64,000 nt of DNA from Mesostigma viride (GCA_009746045.1 RPFO01000264.1:558001-622000), one strand, 5' to 3'; positions 11,771 through 23,738 are shown, counted from the stretch's first letter. Notes: a model not told the origin generated them from the letters alone. Translations and numbers: made by a program.

Positions 11771-11965
11771 TGTGGGTGGGAGGATTACCATTGCCATGAT
11801 AGTTCTTAGAAACATGACAAATGTAGAGACACTGTCTCCTTTCATGCATTCATCTACTGATGCCGAAAATGCCCGGTGTTCAAAAGTCCTCTGCAGATTG
11901 ATCATGACAACTTACAAAGCAAAATCGAGCTCCAAATCCAAAGCGTATTTCCCCGGGCGTTTGCA

Positions 11966-12950
11966 CTCCCTCCCTCCCTCCCTCCCTCCCTCCCTCCCTC
12001 CCTCCCTCCCTCCCTCCCTCCCTCCCTCCCTCCCTCCCTCCCTCCCTCCCTCCCTCCCTCCCTCCCTCCCTCCCTCCCTCCCTCCCTCCCTCCCTCCCTC
12101 CCTCCCTCCTCCCTCCTCCCTCCCTCCCTCCCTCCCTCCCTCCTCCCTCCCTCTCCCTCCCTCCCTCCTCCCTCCCTCCCTCCCTCCCTCCCTCCCTCCC
12201 TCCCTCCCTCCCTCCCTCCCTCCCTCCCCCTCCCTCCCTCCCTCCCTCCCTCCCTCCCTCCCTCCCTCCCTCCCTCCCTCCCTCCCTCCCTCCCTCCCTC
12301 CCTCCCTCCCTCCCTCCCTCCCTCCCTCCCTCCCTCCCTCCCTCCCTCCCTCCCTCCCTCCCTCCTCCCTCCTCCCTCCCTCCTCCCTCCCTCCCTCCCT
12401 CCCTCCCTCCCTCCCTCCCTCCCTCCCTCCCTCCCTCCCTCCCTCCCTCCTCCTCCTCCCTCCCTCCCTCCCTCCCTCCTCCCTCCCTCCCTCCCTCCCT
12501 CCTCCCTCCCTCCCTCCCTCCTCCCTCCCTCCTCCCTCCCTCCTCCCTCCCCTCCCTCCCTCCCTCCCTCCCTCCCTCCCTCCCTCCTCCCTCCCTCCCT
12601 CCCTCCCTCCCTCTCCCTCCTCCCTCCTCCCTCCCTCCCTCCCTCCCTCCTCCCTCCCTCCCTCCCTCCCTCCCTCCCTCCTCCCTCCCTCCCTCCTCCC
12701 TCCCTCCCTCCTCCCTCCCTCCCTCCCTCCTCCCTCCCTCCCTCCCTCCCTCCCTCCCTCCCTCCCTCCCTCCCTCCCTCCCTCCCTCCCTCCCTCCCTC
12801 CCTCCCTCCCTCCCTCCCTCCCTCCCTCCCTCCCTCCCTCCCTCCCTCCCTCCCTCCCTCCCTCCCTCCTCCCTCCCTCCCTCCCTCCCTCCCTCACTCA
12901 CTCACTCACTCCCTCCCTCCCTCCCTCCCTCCCTCCCTCACTCACTCACT
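11966..12950. repeat. (CCCT)n tetranucleotide array, about 1 kb
   Basis: Nearly pure CCCT units, with occasional CCT or CCCCT slips that change the phase, ending in a few CACT units. All long frames through it (Leu-Pro-Pro-Ser or Arg-Glu-Gly-Gly repeats) are artefacts of the array. Confidence 0.97.
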
Positions 12951-12951
12951 C

Positions 12952-13270
12952 ACGGGCAAACTGGCCGGGTTGGGAAAATTTCGCGGGCTGTCCCGCGCCG
13001 ACGGTGGTTACAAATAGAATCAAGTACCTGATACCCTCCTGTAACCGGTCCAGTCTGGTTCCCGCCCGGGATTTTCGCATTCCTGCGGGAAAAATTTTGC
13101 CTGGCGAGGCCGGGAAAAATGCGAAAATCCCGGGCGGGAAACAGAGGTTTTGACGGTTACTTCCGGCACTTCGCCCCCTGGCCTCTCTGATACTATCTGT
13201 AACCGCGCGCCGACCCGTGCCGAGAGGTTTTCCCCGGCCAGTTTTCCCTGTGAGTTTTGCCCGTGTGGAC
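12952..13270. mobile_element. Foldback / inverted-repeat element
   Basis: The left arm (ACTGGCCGGG near 12959, then a GCGCCGAC..GGTTAC segment) and the right arm (CCCCGGCCAGTTTTCC near 13230, GTAACCGCGCGCCGAC near 13198) are imperfect complements. The centre holds a much stronger stem: 13058-13081 pairs with 13119-13142 (core TTCCCGCCCGGGATTTTCGC) around a 37-nt loop. It directly abuts the (CCCT)n array. No coding frame. Confidence 0.5.
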
Positions 13271-14385
13271 CCGGCCTAAGTCACACAACATTAACAACAA
13301 CAACAGCAACAACCACGACCACCGGCGCGGGAGATACACCGCCCGCATTGGTAAGAATACTAAATAATTATGAGGCTGGGCGCCGGCCAGCTGCAAACGA
13401 TAAATAAAACAAAAGAATTTTAATTAACTAATTTCCGAGTGTACTGACCTGTAGTTTTTGAAGCTACCAAACAAATAAAGAAAGTGTAAATGAATTGTTT
13501 GACTGCCAAGAGTGCTTCTTTTGCGGTAAAAAACAAAGAAATATTAAATCTCTGGCTGAAAAATGTGCTTTTACTAGCCGTAAGAGCAGTGCATCCGGCT
13601 GGGTTATACAAAACAAACAAAGAATTATTAAATTTCGCAAACGGTTTAACGGTTGTTCGGTAACCAAACAAACAAACTAATAATTAATTAATTGGGCGGA
13701 CACAGTAGCACTTTCAACCAATAAAACGCTAATGTCTAATTCCGAAGGGCCTTTTGGCTGAACTGAATTAGAACTACCAATGCGGGCGGTGTAATCTCAA
13801 CTCAACTCAACTCAACAGCCACGAATTTCTGCCGCGGGAATGATCAGATCAATTACTCTGCTCTAGAGTACGTACTACGTACGACGGTTAGAGCGGGAAG
13901 ACTTCTTTCTCCTGCTTCTCCTGCGCACGTTTACTGTCCACATTGCGAGGAGGCATTCGCGAGGAGGCCATTGCGAGGTCGCTCGCCAGCGGCTGCTATC
14001 ACGTGGCACACGAGCGTGGCACCGCCATAATCAACTACCACGTCAATTAGCACGCCGGGTGAAGCCGCCCCTTCTGGCCTGGTGGGATCCAGTTTCAGCC
14101 GTCTAATGCAGGCCTGGGTTGGAAGGGGCATCAACCGAGGAAATGTCTCAGTGCGCATGGGCGGCAGTCAATTTGAATGCCCCGCGTCGGCTCGATTGCG
14201 TTCAAAGAATAACACCTAGCTGTTCGACAAGGCAGAAGACGCAACTAAGACACTTGAAACCTCGTACCCGTACCTCAGAATTCCGCTGCTTGAGCCCGTT
14301 TACCGATCCTCGCGTGCGACGTGAGTGCGTTTGCCTTGTGTCAAGCGGAGAGACCAGTGCACGTGGGCAGGGACGACGTCGTGGC
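13271..14385. other. No gene recognised; upstream region of the aminoacylase gene
   Basis: AT-rich to about 13730, then a short (CAACT)n run near 13798-13816. The frame of the first aminoacylase exon is open upstream to about 14119, but that part lacks family similarity, so it is probably 5' UTR or promoter. A small frame at 13495-13680 has no recognisable domain. Confidence 0.35.
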
Positions 14386-17300
14386 ATGAAGCCATTTAGT
14401 CAAGGAATAATGGCGCCAAACGGTGTGGATTACGGTGCAAATTTGACGGCATTGCGTGATGGGCTCGCAACGCCTGAGGAACGGCATGCCATCGATTCGT
14501 TCCTGGACTTTCTCGCCATACGTAGTACATCAGCGGAAGGCCCGGCAGGGGCCTATCAAAGCGCCGTCGCCCACCTACAGAAGGAAGCTTGGAGCATTGG
14601 ACTAGAAACGGAGGTGGTAGAGCTGGTGCCTAATAAACCGATCCTTATCTGCACGTTAAGGGGGAAAGACGAAACGTTGCCATCGCTTTTGCTGAATTCT
14701 CATTACGACGTCGTTCCGGCCGACGAAAACATGTGGCTTACGGCACCGTTCCAACCAACGGTACGTTTTCTTGGAGATTGTGGCCTAATTTCACCTCTTA
14801 ACACAGCAGGTTTCCCGTGAGACCTGCATTTGTCTCTAGTATCTGAGGGGTGTAGCGTTTCCACCAGCGAGCGACCTCTGTCCCTGCTGCATCGAAACTC
14901 AAAATTAGGCTGTGGGTGTATATAAAAAGAAGCACAACATGTTCCTAACCCAGCCCCCCTTTCTATTGAAATAGGTTTATCCAGCATGAGAAAGGGGTTG
15001 CCTTGCGAAGCCGTAGCAAAAGTGTGTTTTCCAGAAACGGCCAGGATCAATATGCAGACAGCTTTTGAGTTTGTCTAGCTTGCATCCCAGTGGAGAATCT
15101 CCGTGTATTCGATCAATATCCATCTCGTGTGTGCGTGCTGTTGGGAACTCGCGCACCCGTGCAGAGTGCCTGCCACATAAAAGGCGTACAAAAGTACAGC
15201 TAGTGCCATGTTAGGCTGGCTGCGTGAGACCTGGCATCAGAGGTCCCTCCCTCCCTCCTTCCCTACCTACCTACCTACCTACCTACCTACCCACCCACCC
15301 ACCCACCCACCCACCCACCCACCCACCCACCCACCCACCCACCCACCCACCCACCCACCCACCCACCCACCCACCCACCCACCCACCCACCCACCCACCC
15401 ACCCACCCACCCACCCACCCACCCACCTACCTACCTACCTACCTACCTACCTACCTACCTACCTACCTACCTACCTACCTACCTACCTACCTACCTACCT
15501 ACCTACCTACCCTACCCCCTGCCTTCCCCCCCCTCCTCCCTTCCTCTCTCTCTCTCTCTATATATATATCACACACACACACACACACATGCACACGCAC
15601 ACACACCATCGCCAGGTGTCGGCTACCGGCGACATCATCGCGCGCGGCACGCAGGACATGAAGTGCGTGTGCATCCAGTACCTGGAGGCCATGCGCGCGC
15701 TGGTAGCCAAGGGCTGGCAGCCGGCACGCAGCGTCCACCTGCTCTACGTGCCCGATGAGGAGGTGGGGGGCGAGGACGGCATGGGCGCGTTCGTCGCATC
15801 CGACCGCTTCCGCTCCCTGCATGTGGGCGCCGCGTTGGACGAGGGACTCGCCTCGGAGACCGACACCTTCTCGGTGTTCTACGGGGAGCGCGCCACCTAC
15901 TGGCTCAAGATGAAGGCAGTTGGGCCAACAGGTATATGGGCGGGGTGGGTAGTAGAAGTAGGGGGCGGGGGCGGGGGGGGCGGCCGAACAGATAGGGGGG
16001 GGGGAAAGTGTAGGGTGGTGGTGGTTCAAATTGTAGTCGCTACCGCCTCGCACGGCCACCAGCTTGGTCACTATAGCGAGTGGTGGCCACTCTACGGGAT
16101 GGTTGTTTTGGCCACCGCCTCGGAACGCAAGCCCTAGTAATTGCTCGGTGCTGCCCCTTGTGCTCGTGCCTGTGCTGATGTTGACCCCAGTCTCGCTTGA
16201 CCCTAATCGATATGTTTTGCTGCCACCTCGTCTGCCTTCTGGCCCTCTTGCCCTCTTGCCCTCTTGCCCTCTTGCCCTCTTGCCCTCTGGCCCTCTGGCC
16301 CTCTGGCCCTCTGGCCCTCTGGCCCTCTGGCCCCCTCGCCACCTCGCCACCTCGCCACCTCGCCCCCTTCCCCCTCGCCCCCTCGCCCCCTCGCCCCCTC
16401 GCCCCCTTGCCCCCTTAACCTCTTGCCCTCTGTGCCCTGTCCCGCAGGCCACGGCAGCCGCTTCATCAAGAACACAGCGATGGGCCGCCTCATCAACACG
16501 ATAAACAAGTTCCTCGCCTTCCGAGCCGAGCAGGAGAAGATCTTCGAGGGCGACGCCGGGTGCCGCCACTGCCTGGCCAAGAAGCTGGGCGAGGTGAGGG
16601 GCGATGAATATGTATTACGTGGATAGGGGGCCCTTTGTGCCTGGCCAAGAAGCTGGGCGAGGTGAAGAACAGACTGCACACAGTAGGATAGGGGGCCCAT
16701 ATTGTCTGGCCAAGCAGCTGGGCGAGGTAAGGGGCGATGAACATGTTACAGGAGGTCAGGAGCGGGCTATGTATAGCAGGAAATGAGGAGTTGATGGATG
16801 AGTTGATAACGGGAGATGATGCCCGGCCAAGCAGCTGGGCGAGGTGATGGGGAAACGGGAGCGGAGTGCAGGTGAAGAAGGGGGGAGACGTGGGGCAGGA
16901 AGAAACGAAGGGGGAGCGGGGGGGTGAAGGGAGGCAGGATTGGAGCCCTGTGTGCGCTCAGTACCCGCGATAGCATGCTTCATGTTGGCTGTCCACTGTC
17001 CGCATGTCTGGCACGGCCACGTGGGTAGGCAGCAGTGCAGTAGTTGGGCCATGCACTGAGTACGGAGCCAGTGGATGAACGATGCGGAGAGTTGGGGGCA
17101 CGGGATGTGCTCTCTCGTGCCGGCTCATCACGGGCAGATGGCTTCTTTGGAGCTGAGTTGAGCCACCTGCATGTAATGGCAGCAGCTGTGCGCGTGCATG
17201 TGGCGGGGTGTTCATCGGCCGCCAGTTTTCATGGGGTTTCGCGCGCTTTATCCTTGGTGACAGCTCATGTTGGCGGTGTGGTACAGGGAGCCGGCAAAGT

Positions 17301-18276
17301 CAACCCTGTGCTGCCCCTGGTTATGCTGTCTTCTGCACGCATGCGCTGTGTGCGGCTTGGACTCTCATGGCGTTTTTTTTTTTAGTAATTAGTGGCTTAG
17401 CTGGCCTCATGACCAGTTATTTGGTATATGGCTGTCCATAGATGGCTGCCATAATTTCAATGCACAAGGCTACACATTTCCATATCCATTCATAGTCATC
17501 ATCCTGAATGACTCGAAAACACAGACAAGATAACGGCAGGCTCGAGCTACCATGGTCCGGATTCTCCGGATTTCTGGCCTGCGCTGGTTGTCTCCTTGAT
17601 CGATGGCTGTCCTAGCGCTGTATAGTCACCACTTGTGCTCCTAGCAGACTGCCCTTGCGCTGTTCTCCAACATACTCCAGCAGTCGTTCCATGTTCGAGA
17701 TTCCCTGCACTGAACGCTTTTGTCCCTGTGGTGTACTGCGTGCCCGTAATACGTCACACTGCGTGCCCACCTGGCCGTGCCCTGCACCCCCTGCAGGTGG
17801 CATCTGTCAACCTGACCATGCTTAAGGGCGGCGTAACGGCAGACGGCGTCAACTACGCCATCAACGTGATACCGATGGAGGCCGAAGCCGGCTTCGACAT
17901 CCGCGTGCCGCCGTCGATGCCACTCAAGGACTTCGATGACCTCATCCACAGCTGGGCCAAGGACGATGACGTCACGTTTGAGTGGGTGTACAAGACGCCG
18001 GAGCACTACGTCTCAAGTATCGATGCAGAGAACCCCTGGTGGGGCCGGTTCAAGGCCGGCGCCGCGCAGGCCGGCGTGGCGGTGGAGGCGGAGATCTTTC
18101 CTGCGGGCACCGACTCCAAGTACCTGCGCGAGCTGGGCATCCCCGCGTTTGGCTTCTCGCCGATGAACAACACGCCCATCCTGTTGCACGACCACAACGA
18201 GCGGCTGGCCGCGTCCGTGTTCCTGCGCGGTATCCGCATCTACCAGAGCATCATCACGTCGCTCGCGGGCGTGTGA
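14386..18276 (+). CDS. ACY1: Aminoacylase-1-like M20 zinc peptidase (4 exons)
   Basis: Four exons joined in phase: 14386-14760, 15616-15931, 16448-16593 and 17797-18276, all introns GT-AG, giving 438 residues (animal ACY1 is about 408). ACY1 hydrolyses N-acyl amino acids in the cytosol. Metal and catalytic motifs are in place: HxD at 106-108 (NSHYDVVP), bridging Asp 139 (ARGTQDMKC), catalytic Glu 173 in PDEEVGG, Asp 200 in ALDEG, and the C-terminal His 410 in LLHDHNE. The dimerisation lid follows exon 3 (GHGSRFIKNTA). The start is uncertain: ATG 14386 or the in-frame ATG at 14410, both ahead of family similarity. No secretion signal is evident. Introns are filled with repeats. The only clearly intact multi-exon cellular gene here. 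Confidence 0.92.
15265..15511. repeat. (ACCT)n/(ACCC)n arrays in aminoacylase intron 1
   Basis: A compound tetranucleotide tract: CCTA units, then a long CCCA block, then CCTA again, followed at 15547-15606 by CT, AT and CA dinucleotide runs that end just before the exon 2 acceptor at 15615. The pyrimidine-rich strand is the transcribed sense strand, so the tract supplies an extended pyrimidine stretch upstream of the acceptor. Confidence 0.95.
16236..16425. repeat. Octanucleotide repeats in aminoacylase intron 2
   Basis: Units of 8 bp change along the tract: GCCCTCTT, then GCCCTCTG, then CACCTCGC, then CCCCTCGC. It ends about 20 nt before the acceptor at 16447. Pyrimidine-rich on the sense strand. 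Confidence 0.9.
16573..16846 (+). repeat. Tandem copies of the exon 3 splice donor inside intron 3
   Basis: The last bases of exon 3 plus its donor (AAGCTGGGCGAGGTGA) recur downstream as near copies near 16641, 16706 and 16823, each again followed by GT (16662, 16727, 16844). The first three copies are about 65-68 bp apart and share flanking sequence (ATAGGGGGCCC). Reading through the true donor at 16594 meets a TAG at 16624-16626, so use of the downstream donors would truncate the protein. Confidence 0.85.
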
Positions 18277-18289
18277 TCGCGGGGGCATG

Positions 18290-19445
18290 ATTTCTTCCAG
18301 TGATATTCTTCCCATTCAAAGAATAAGTGGTCAGGATGACCGCAACCTTCTAAAGGCATGCGTATGTTATACCACTTCGGCATTAGCATCGGTTGTATCA
18401 CTTTGTCAGAGCCCATGCATTTAGTCCATATCATGCATGCATATGTCGACAACCGTTTCTGGCATGGCAGGGCGGAAACAGAGATTCGGCTGGCGGACAT
18501 CATCTATGCAGACGACACCACCCTCTTCGAGGGCACTGAGCACGTGCAGACGTGGCTTGACTGCCTAGCAATCGAGGCCCGTGTGGTGGGGCTTGAGGTC
18601 AGCAAGAAGACCGAGGCTCTGGCGATTGGGCTCACTCAGCCACCGCCCGACCTCTTTCTCCTTGATGGCTCCCGAGTCCTGTATCGGGACCGCGTCAAGC
18701 TGCTGGGTAGCTTACTCCCCAGCTGCGAGGACGATGTGGACCACCGTATCTCCCTTGCCTGGCACGCTTTACACCAATACCGGGCCCGGCCTGTGGCGCA
18801 AGCCCTTGGGCACGATAGAGAAACAGGACCTGTTTAAGGTCCTGGTCCTCCCTGTTCTTACGTACGGGGCCGAGACGTGGACTCTCACCGCCGACCTTGC
18901 CAGCAAGTTGGACGGCGCGGTCACCAACATGCTGCGGTCAATTTTTCGTGTAGGATATGCTGCTCATGTCCGCACAGAGGACTTGTACCTCGGAATGCCA
19001 CTTATCACCAGCACCATCAAGCAGCGACGCCTGCTGCTAGTAGGGCACTAAGCTCGCACCAACCAGGTAGACACCTCACGTGGCCCCTCTGCAGGGCTGC
19101 GCCCCGCCCAGCCGGGCCGGCACCTCCTCACGTGGGCCGGGCCCAGCCAGGTTAGACGCCGCAAGGCCCGCATCTTCAAAGAACAGCTAGTAGAGGACAT
19201 GGGGGGCTTAGGCCTCTCCGTGATTTGGAAAAAGATGATGGACAAGGCCAAGTGGGCCCAGGTCATACATAGAGGACAACAAGCCCCCTGCAGTGGGGAA
19301 GGAGCGTGTTCGCAAACGAGGGAGGCATGCTAGCCACGACCCCTAGGGTGGCGAGCACCATAGATATAGAATAGGATTGTTTTTGTAGATAGCCTGTAGG
19401 TAGCTTCGACCGGTAGGATTGCGCGTGTACCCATCCATCCATCCA
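18290..19445 (+). pseudogene. LINE reverse transcriptase fragment (plus copy), 5'-truncated
   Basis: Contains RT motif LADIIYADDTTLFEG (near 18490) in one frame, then LTYGAETWTLTADL and the QRRLLLVGH region in another, as in the C-terminal RT and thumb of endonuclease-type LINEs. At least one frame change near 18760 and a stop at 19051. The 3' end carries a short CATC repeat tail (19430-19449), typical of LINE microsatellite tails. The 5' half is missing. Related to the minus-strand copy at 19848-21940. Confidence 0.8.
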
Positions 19446-19451
19446 TCCGGG

Positions 19452-19575
19452 TTAATGCTCCGTGACTCCCCAACGGGAGCACGAGTTTAATTAAATAATT
19501 AATGCATGCATTAAAGCCAATTAATTAATTGATTTAACTCGTGCTCCAGTTGGGGAGTCACGGAACAAGCATTAA
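19452..19575. mobile_element. Palindromic TTAA-flanked miniature element
   Basis: A 124-bp imperfect palindrome. The arms read TTAATGCTCCGTGACTCCCC on the left and its near complement on the right (TGGGGAGTCACGGAACAAGC, then ATTAA), with an AT-rich centre of TTAATTAA repeats. TTAA lies at both outer ends, suggesting a TTAA target. No coding capacity. Related arm sequence is visible near 11284-11310 and possibly 21904-22016. Confidence 0.6.
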
Positions 19576-19847
19576 TTATGCCAATACATAACGTATGGGT
19601 TAGCTTTGCTTAGCATTTTTGTTTTCCCGATATATCCATTGTGAGGTATCGGATACATTAATTAACCATTGGGATGAGTTCATTATAGCTAGAGCAAGGG
19701 TAGCTTACATTCCCACCCTTGCATGAAGTAGCCTAGAATGTATTAAAAGCCATATGCCCCTTCTCAGGGATTAATTAATTAATTAATTAATAGACACGTG
19801 ACTGCGTCACGTGAGCATAAGTCCTCAGTGGGAGGGGAACATGGGAT
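19576..19847. other. No gene recognised
   Basis: AT-rich spacer between the palindromic element and the 3' end of the minus-strand LINE. Contains (TTAA)n-type runs near 19772-19791. Confidence 0.4.
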
Positions 19848-21940
19848 GGAATGGATGGTATAAGCTATCTAGGTCCTAGTTACAGGGGTGTGGGCACCGC
19901 GGCCCGAATCGCTATGAATGCCATACTTGGTCACACGCGGAGCCCCCACAGGCTTGGGGGTGGTCTCCTTCATCACTACTTGCCATCTATCCTTGCGCAC
20001 CATCTGCCTCCATATTACAGACAAACCAGGAGGCTGCCCGGGGGTGAGCCCGTCACGTCTAGTGTAGCACATGTCCATGCCGAGTCTATCACGAAAAGTC
20101 CACGGGTGGCGGCCCTGCCGCGCGCGGCCGGGGGCACGCCAGGTGAGGACATATCGCCCAGGCTGGGCGGGCTTGGTGCCAGCTAGTCTATCTGATGTAT
20201 CTACCTGATCTGTGCGGGCCAGGTGCCCGGCTAGGCCCAGGCGCCTGTGCCTAATAATGTGGGAAACATAGGGCAAATCAGCGTACAAATCCTCATTACT
20301 AATGTGCAAACCAAAGGGGATGTTAAGGGCCTTGCGCAGCAATTCTTGGTGACGTTGCCGTCGAGTCGTTGCTCCAGCTCCTGCATCAGTGTCCACGTCT
20401 CGGCGCCGTAGGTCAGGATCGTCAGAATGACGACCTTGAAGAGGTCACGCTTGACGATCCGGGGTAGGGCGGGGTTGCTCCACCAGCGGCGGTGGTCATG
20501 GAGTTGCGCCCACGCCATGCATGCCGATCCGTGTCGTCATGTCGTCCTCGCAGTCGGGAAGCCAACTGCCGAGCAGCTTGAAGCGGCCTGAAGGAGGGTA
20601 GTTGACCTCGGCATCGTCTAAGAGGCGGAGTGTGGGTGGGGGCCCTGCCATGCCGAGGGCCAGGGCCTCCGTTCAGTTGGGGCTGATTTCTAGACCAACC
20701 GCCCGAGCCTCGAGCGCCAGGCAGTCCAGCCAAAGTTGGGCAGACTCCGGCTTCTCGATGAGCGTGATGTCGTCGGCATAAATGAGGTCAGCTAGTAAAT
20801 TCTGCTTGTTAGTCGGCCCCCCTTCCCCAAGCTCGTTCGTGATCGCGAGGCCAGGGGCACGGCCTGCAATGCTAGCAAAGCGAGCACGTGCCTGGCGCAT
20901 AACATATTAATCCACTACAATAATAAACAGGTACGACGACAGGACGCAACCCTGCCAGACGCTGGTCTGCAGTGGGCATGGCGGGGTGATGCCGTGTTGA
21001 GTGCGCACCGAAGTGGTCGACCCCTCATACAGCGTGCGGATGACGGTAACCAGGTGAGTGGGGACGCGAGCGCGAGCAAGTACAGCCCATAGAGCGTCCC
21101 AGAGGACAGAATCAAAAGCCTTGATGAAGTCGACGAAGATCAGGATGGCGGGAAACTCACCAGGTTGCAGGAGAGCGATTTCCTCGAAGAGGCGACGCGC
21201 GACGAAGATGGCCATGACGGTGTTGCGCCCAGGACGGAAGCCCATTTGACTTTCCCCAAGGTGACAGTCGAGAGCAGAACGAAGGCGGTTGAGGATCATG
21301 CGCATGAACAACTTAAGTGCGGCGCTCTGGATGCAGACTCCTCTGTAGTTGGCGGGGTCGTCAGGGGAACCTTTGTTTTTGTACAGCATAATAGGTAGCT
21401 GTGAGCACTGCCACTCAGGAATCGGCGGCGCGTCGGCAAGCAGGATCCGGTTGCAGACGTCAAGCAGGAACCCCGTGAGCGCCGTCAGCTTAATCACCGG
21501 GGCTGGGAGCTGGTCAGGTCCAACGGCGGCATAGAAGCGAAGTTGCTTGGCGGCGGTGCTCAGCTCGAGCTCGGTGAACGGCGGGAGCTCGTTGGGGTCG
21601 GCCAGGGGTTCCGTCAGGGCTGGGTACGTGTAGTCCTGCTCAGCGGCGGGCGGCGTGGGCGGCGCAGGGACGTCCGCCGGTGCTACTGCCAGGCGTGCGG
21701 CCGCCAGAGGGCCAAGCGGCGGAGGCGGCGGGGGGGCGCCGAGCAGCCGGGACTGGGAGGAATACCACTGGTCGAGCTGCTGCTGCGGTGAGCCAGAGAG
21801 CGTCTGCGGCGCCGGCTGCGCGCCGCCGGCGGGCCGTTGGGCGTGACGCAGGCGGGTCCAGGCGTGCTTGCCGTGCTGGTCGATCCTTGAGGTGGGCGAA
21901 GTACTCAGGGATATGTGCTACATTTACTCCCAACGGAGTG
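19848..21940 (-). pseudogene. LINE reverse transcriptase (minus copy), frameshifted
   Basis: Running leftwards: a linker with FTELELSTAAKQLRFYAAVGPD (about 21540-21600), then RT fingers and palm at 20907-21497 (MLYKNKGSPDDPANYRGV, GFRPGRNTVMAIF, motif A VDFIKAFDSVLW), the ADLIYADDITLIE box at 20673-20900, and TYGAETWTLMQE at 20231-20518. At least three frame changes. The 3' end near 19848 has a degenerate CATCC tail. Same family as the plus-strand fragment at 18290-19445. An endonuclease domain is not visible, so the class beyond LINE is not certain. Confidence 0.82.
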
Positions 21941-22737
21941 ATGTTGATAATTAATTAATAAATTAATGAGTTCATTATTAACGTGCTCTCGATGGGGAGT
22001 TACGGAGTATCAACCCCGATGGATGGATGCATGGAGGGAGGCCTGCCAGGCAGCGAGGCCACTACTCAAGCGTTGGTAGTGCACTCGGCTCCTGCGGCCT
22101 CGCCATCAGTGCATCGCCTGATCCTATAAACGCAGTCGCCCAGAAGAATCGCGCCCAACAGAACCGCGCTTTCGGCCCCAACCTTTCAAGGTCGACGATC
22201 ACGACTGGACCAACATATCACCGGCCAGTGCTTTGCACTGCATCTTCTTCGGGGACTATGCCTCGCTTTACGACCTGTGCATCCATCTTGACAGCATCCA
22301 TTGCCTCATCACCCCGGACGGCTCCTGGTTTAACCCCAGGTCTCTGTTCGGTTGCCCCCGCCCCCAACTCCAGCACACCGTTCTCAATTCTCTCGATCCT
22401 CATGCGCTCTGACGGCGAGATCTGGGCCCCATCCATCTCTGCATCCACACTCCGTTCCATCCTTACGGACGCCCTCCAGCAGCACGTGACTCCCCTTGCT
22501 GCAGATGTGGTAGCAATGGGCAGCACGCTGGCTACTAAGCTCCCTCAACTTTCCACCACCGTCACCTCCACCTCCACCCTCCTCACCTCCACCTCCGCTG
22601 CCGCCTACACCTCCACCGCCGACCTCAAAGCCCAGCTCCTCGACCTCGACACCCGCCTCCACGACAACGCCATCGCCATTGAGTGCCTGCAACACACCGC
22701 AGGCCTCACCGCCCAAACCGGAGTTATGTTCCTAATT
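21941..22737. other. Spacer with an unassigned frame
   Basis: 21904-22016 is an imperfect inverted repeat (TACTCCCAACGGAGT / GATGGGGAGTTACGGAGTA) around AT-rich sequence, resembling the 19452-19575 element. 22027-22743 holds a plus-strand frame of 238 codons rich in Ser, Thr and Ala with no recognisable domain; another frame in the same stretch looks equally plausible. I do not assign a gene. Confidence 0.3.
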
Positions 22738-23464
22738 AATTAATTAATTGAGGGAGGGAGGGAGGGAGGGAGGGAGGGAGGGAGGGAGGGAGGGAGGGAG
22801 GGAGGGAGGGAGGGAGGGAGGGAGGGAGGGAGGAGGGAGGGAGGGAGGGAGGGAGGGAGGGAGGGAGGGAGGGAGGGAGGGAGGGAGGGAGGGAGGGAGG
22901 GAGGGAGGGAGGAGGGAGGGAGGGGAGGGAGGGAGGGAGGGAGGGAGGGAGGGAGGGAGGGAGGGAGGGAGGGAGGGAGGGAGGGAGGGAGGGAGGGAGG
23001 GAGGGAGGGAGGGAGGGAGGGAGGGAGGGAGGGAGGGAGGGAGGGAGGGAGGGAGGAGGGAGGGAGGGAGGGAGGGAGGGAGGGAGGGAGGGGGAGGGAG
23101 GGAGGGAGGGAGGGAGGGAGGGAGGGAGGGAGGGAGGGAGGGAGGGAGGGAGGGAGGGAGGGAGGGAGGGAGGGAGGGAGGGAGGGAGGGAGGGAGGGAG
23201 GGAGGGAGGGAGGAGGAGGGAGGGAGGGAGGGAGGGAGGGAGGGAGGGAGGGAGGGAGGGAGGAGGGAGGGAGGGAGGGAGGGAGGGAGGGAGGGAGGGA
23301 GGGAGGGAGGGAGGGAGGGAGGGAGGGAGGGAGGGAGGGAGGGAGGAGGGAGGGAGGGAGGGAGGAGGGAGGGAGGAGGGAGGGAGGAGGAGGGAGGAGG
23401 GAGGGAGGAGGAGGGAGGGAGGGAGGGAGGGAGGGAGGGAGGGAGGGAGGGAGGGAGGGAGGGC
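22738..23464. repeat. (GGGA)n tetranucleotide array
   Basis: Begins with TTAATTAATTAATTGAG and continues as about 720 bp of nearly pure GGGA, with scattered GGA and GGGGA slips. Long Arg-Glu-Gly-Gly or Leu-Pro-Pro-Ser frames through it are artefacts. Confidence 0.97.
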
Positions 23465-23490
23465 ATGACTGACGGAGGGCATGAATGAGG

Positions 23491-23738
<248 letters not shown>

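Noticed and set aside
11876-13153. Frames of 330-457 codons on both strands encoding Leu-Pro-Pro-Ser or Arg-Glu-Gly-Gly repeats
   Set aside because: They exist in almost all frames only because a tetranucleotide array lacks stops; no flanking coding sequence supports them.
15499-16569. 356-codon minus-strand frame opposite aminoacylase exons
   Set aside because: Spans microsatellite tracts and is antisense to the well-supported aminoacylase exons.
22027-22743. 238-codon frame as a gene
   Set aside because: Low-complexity Ser/Thr/Ala composition, no domain, and another frame is equally plausible.
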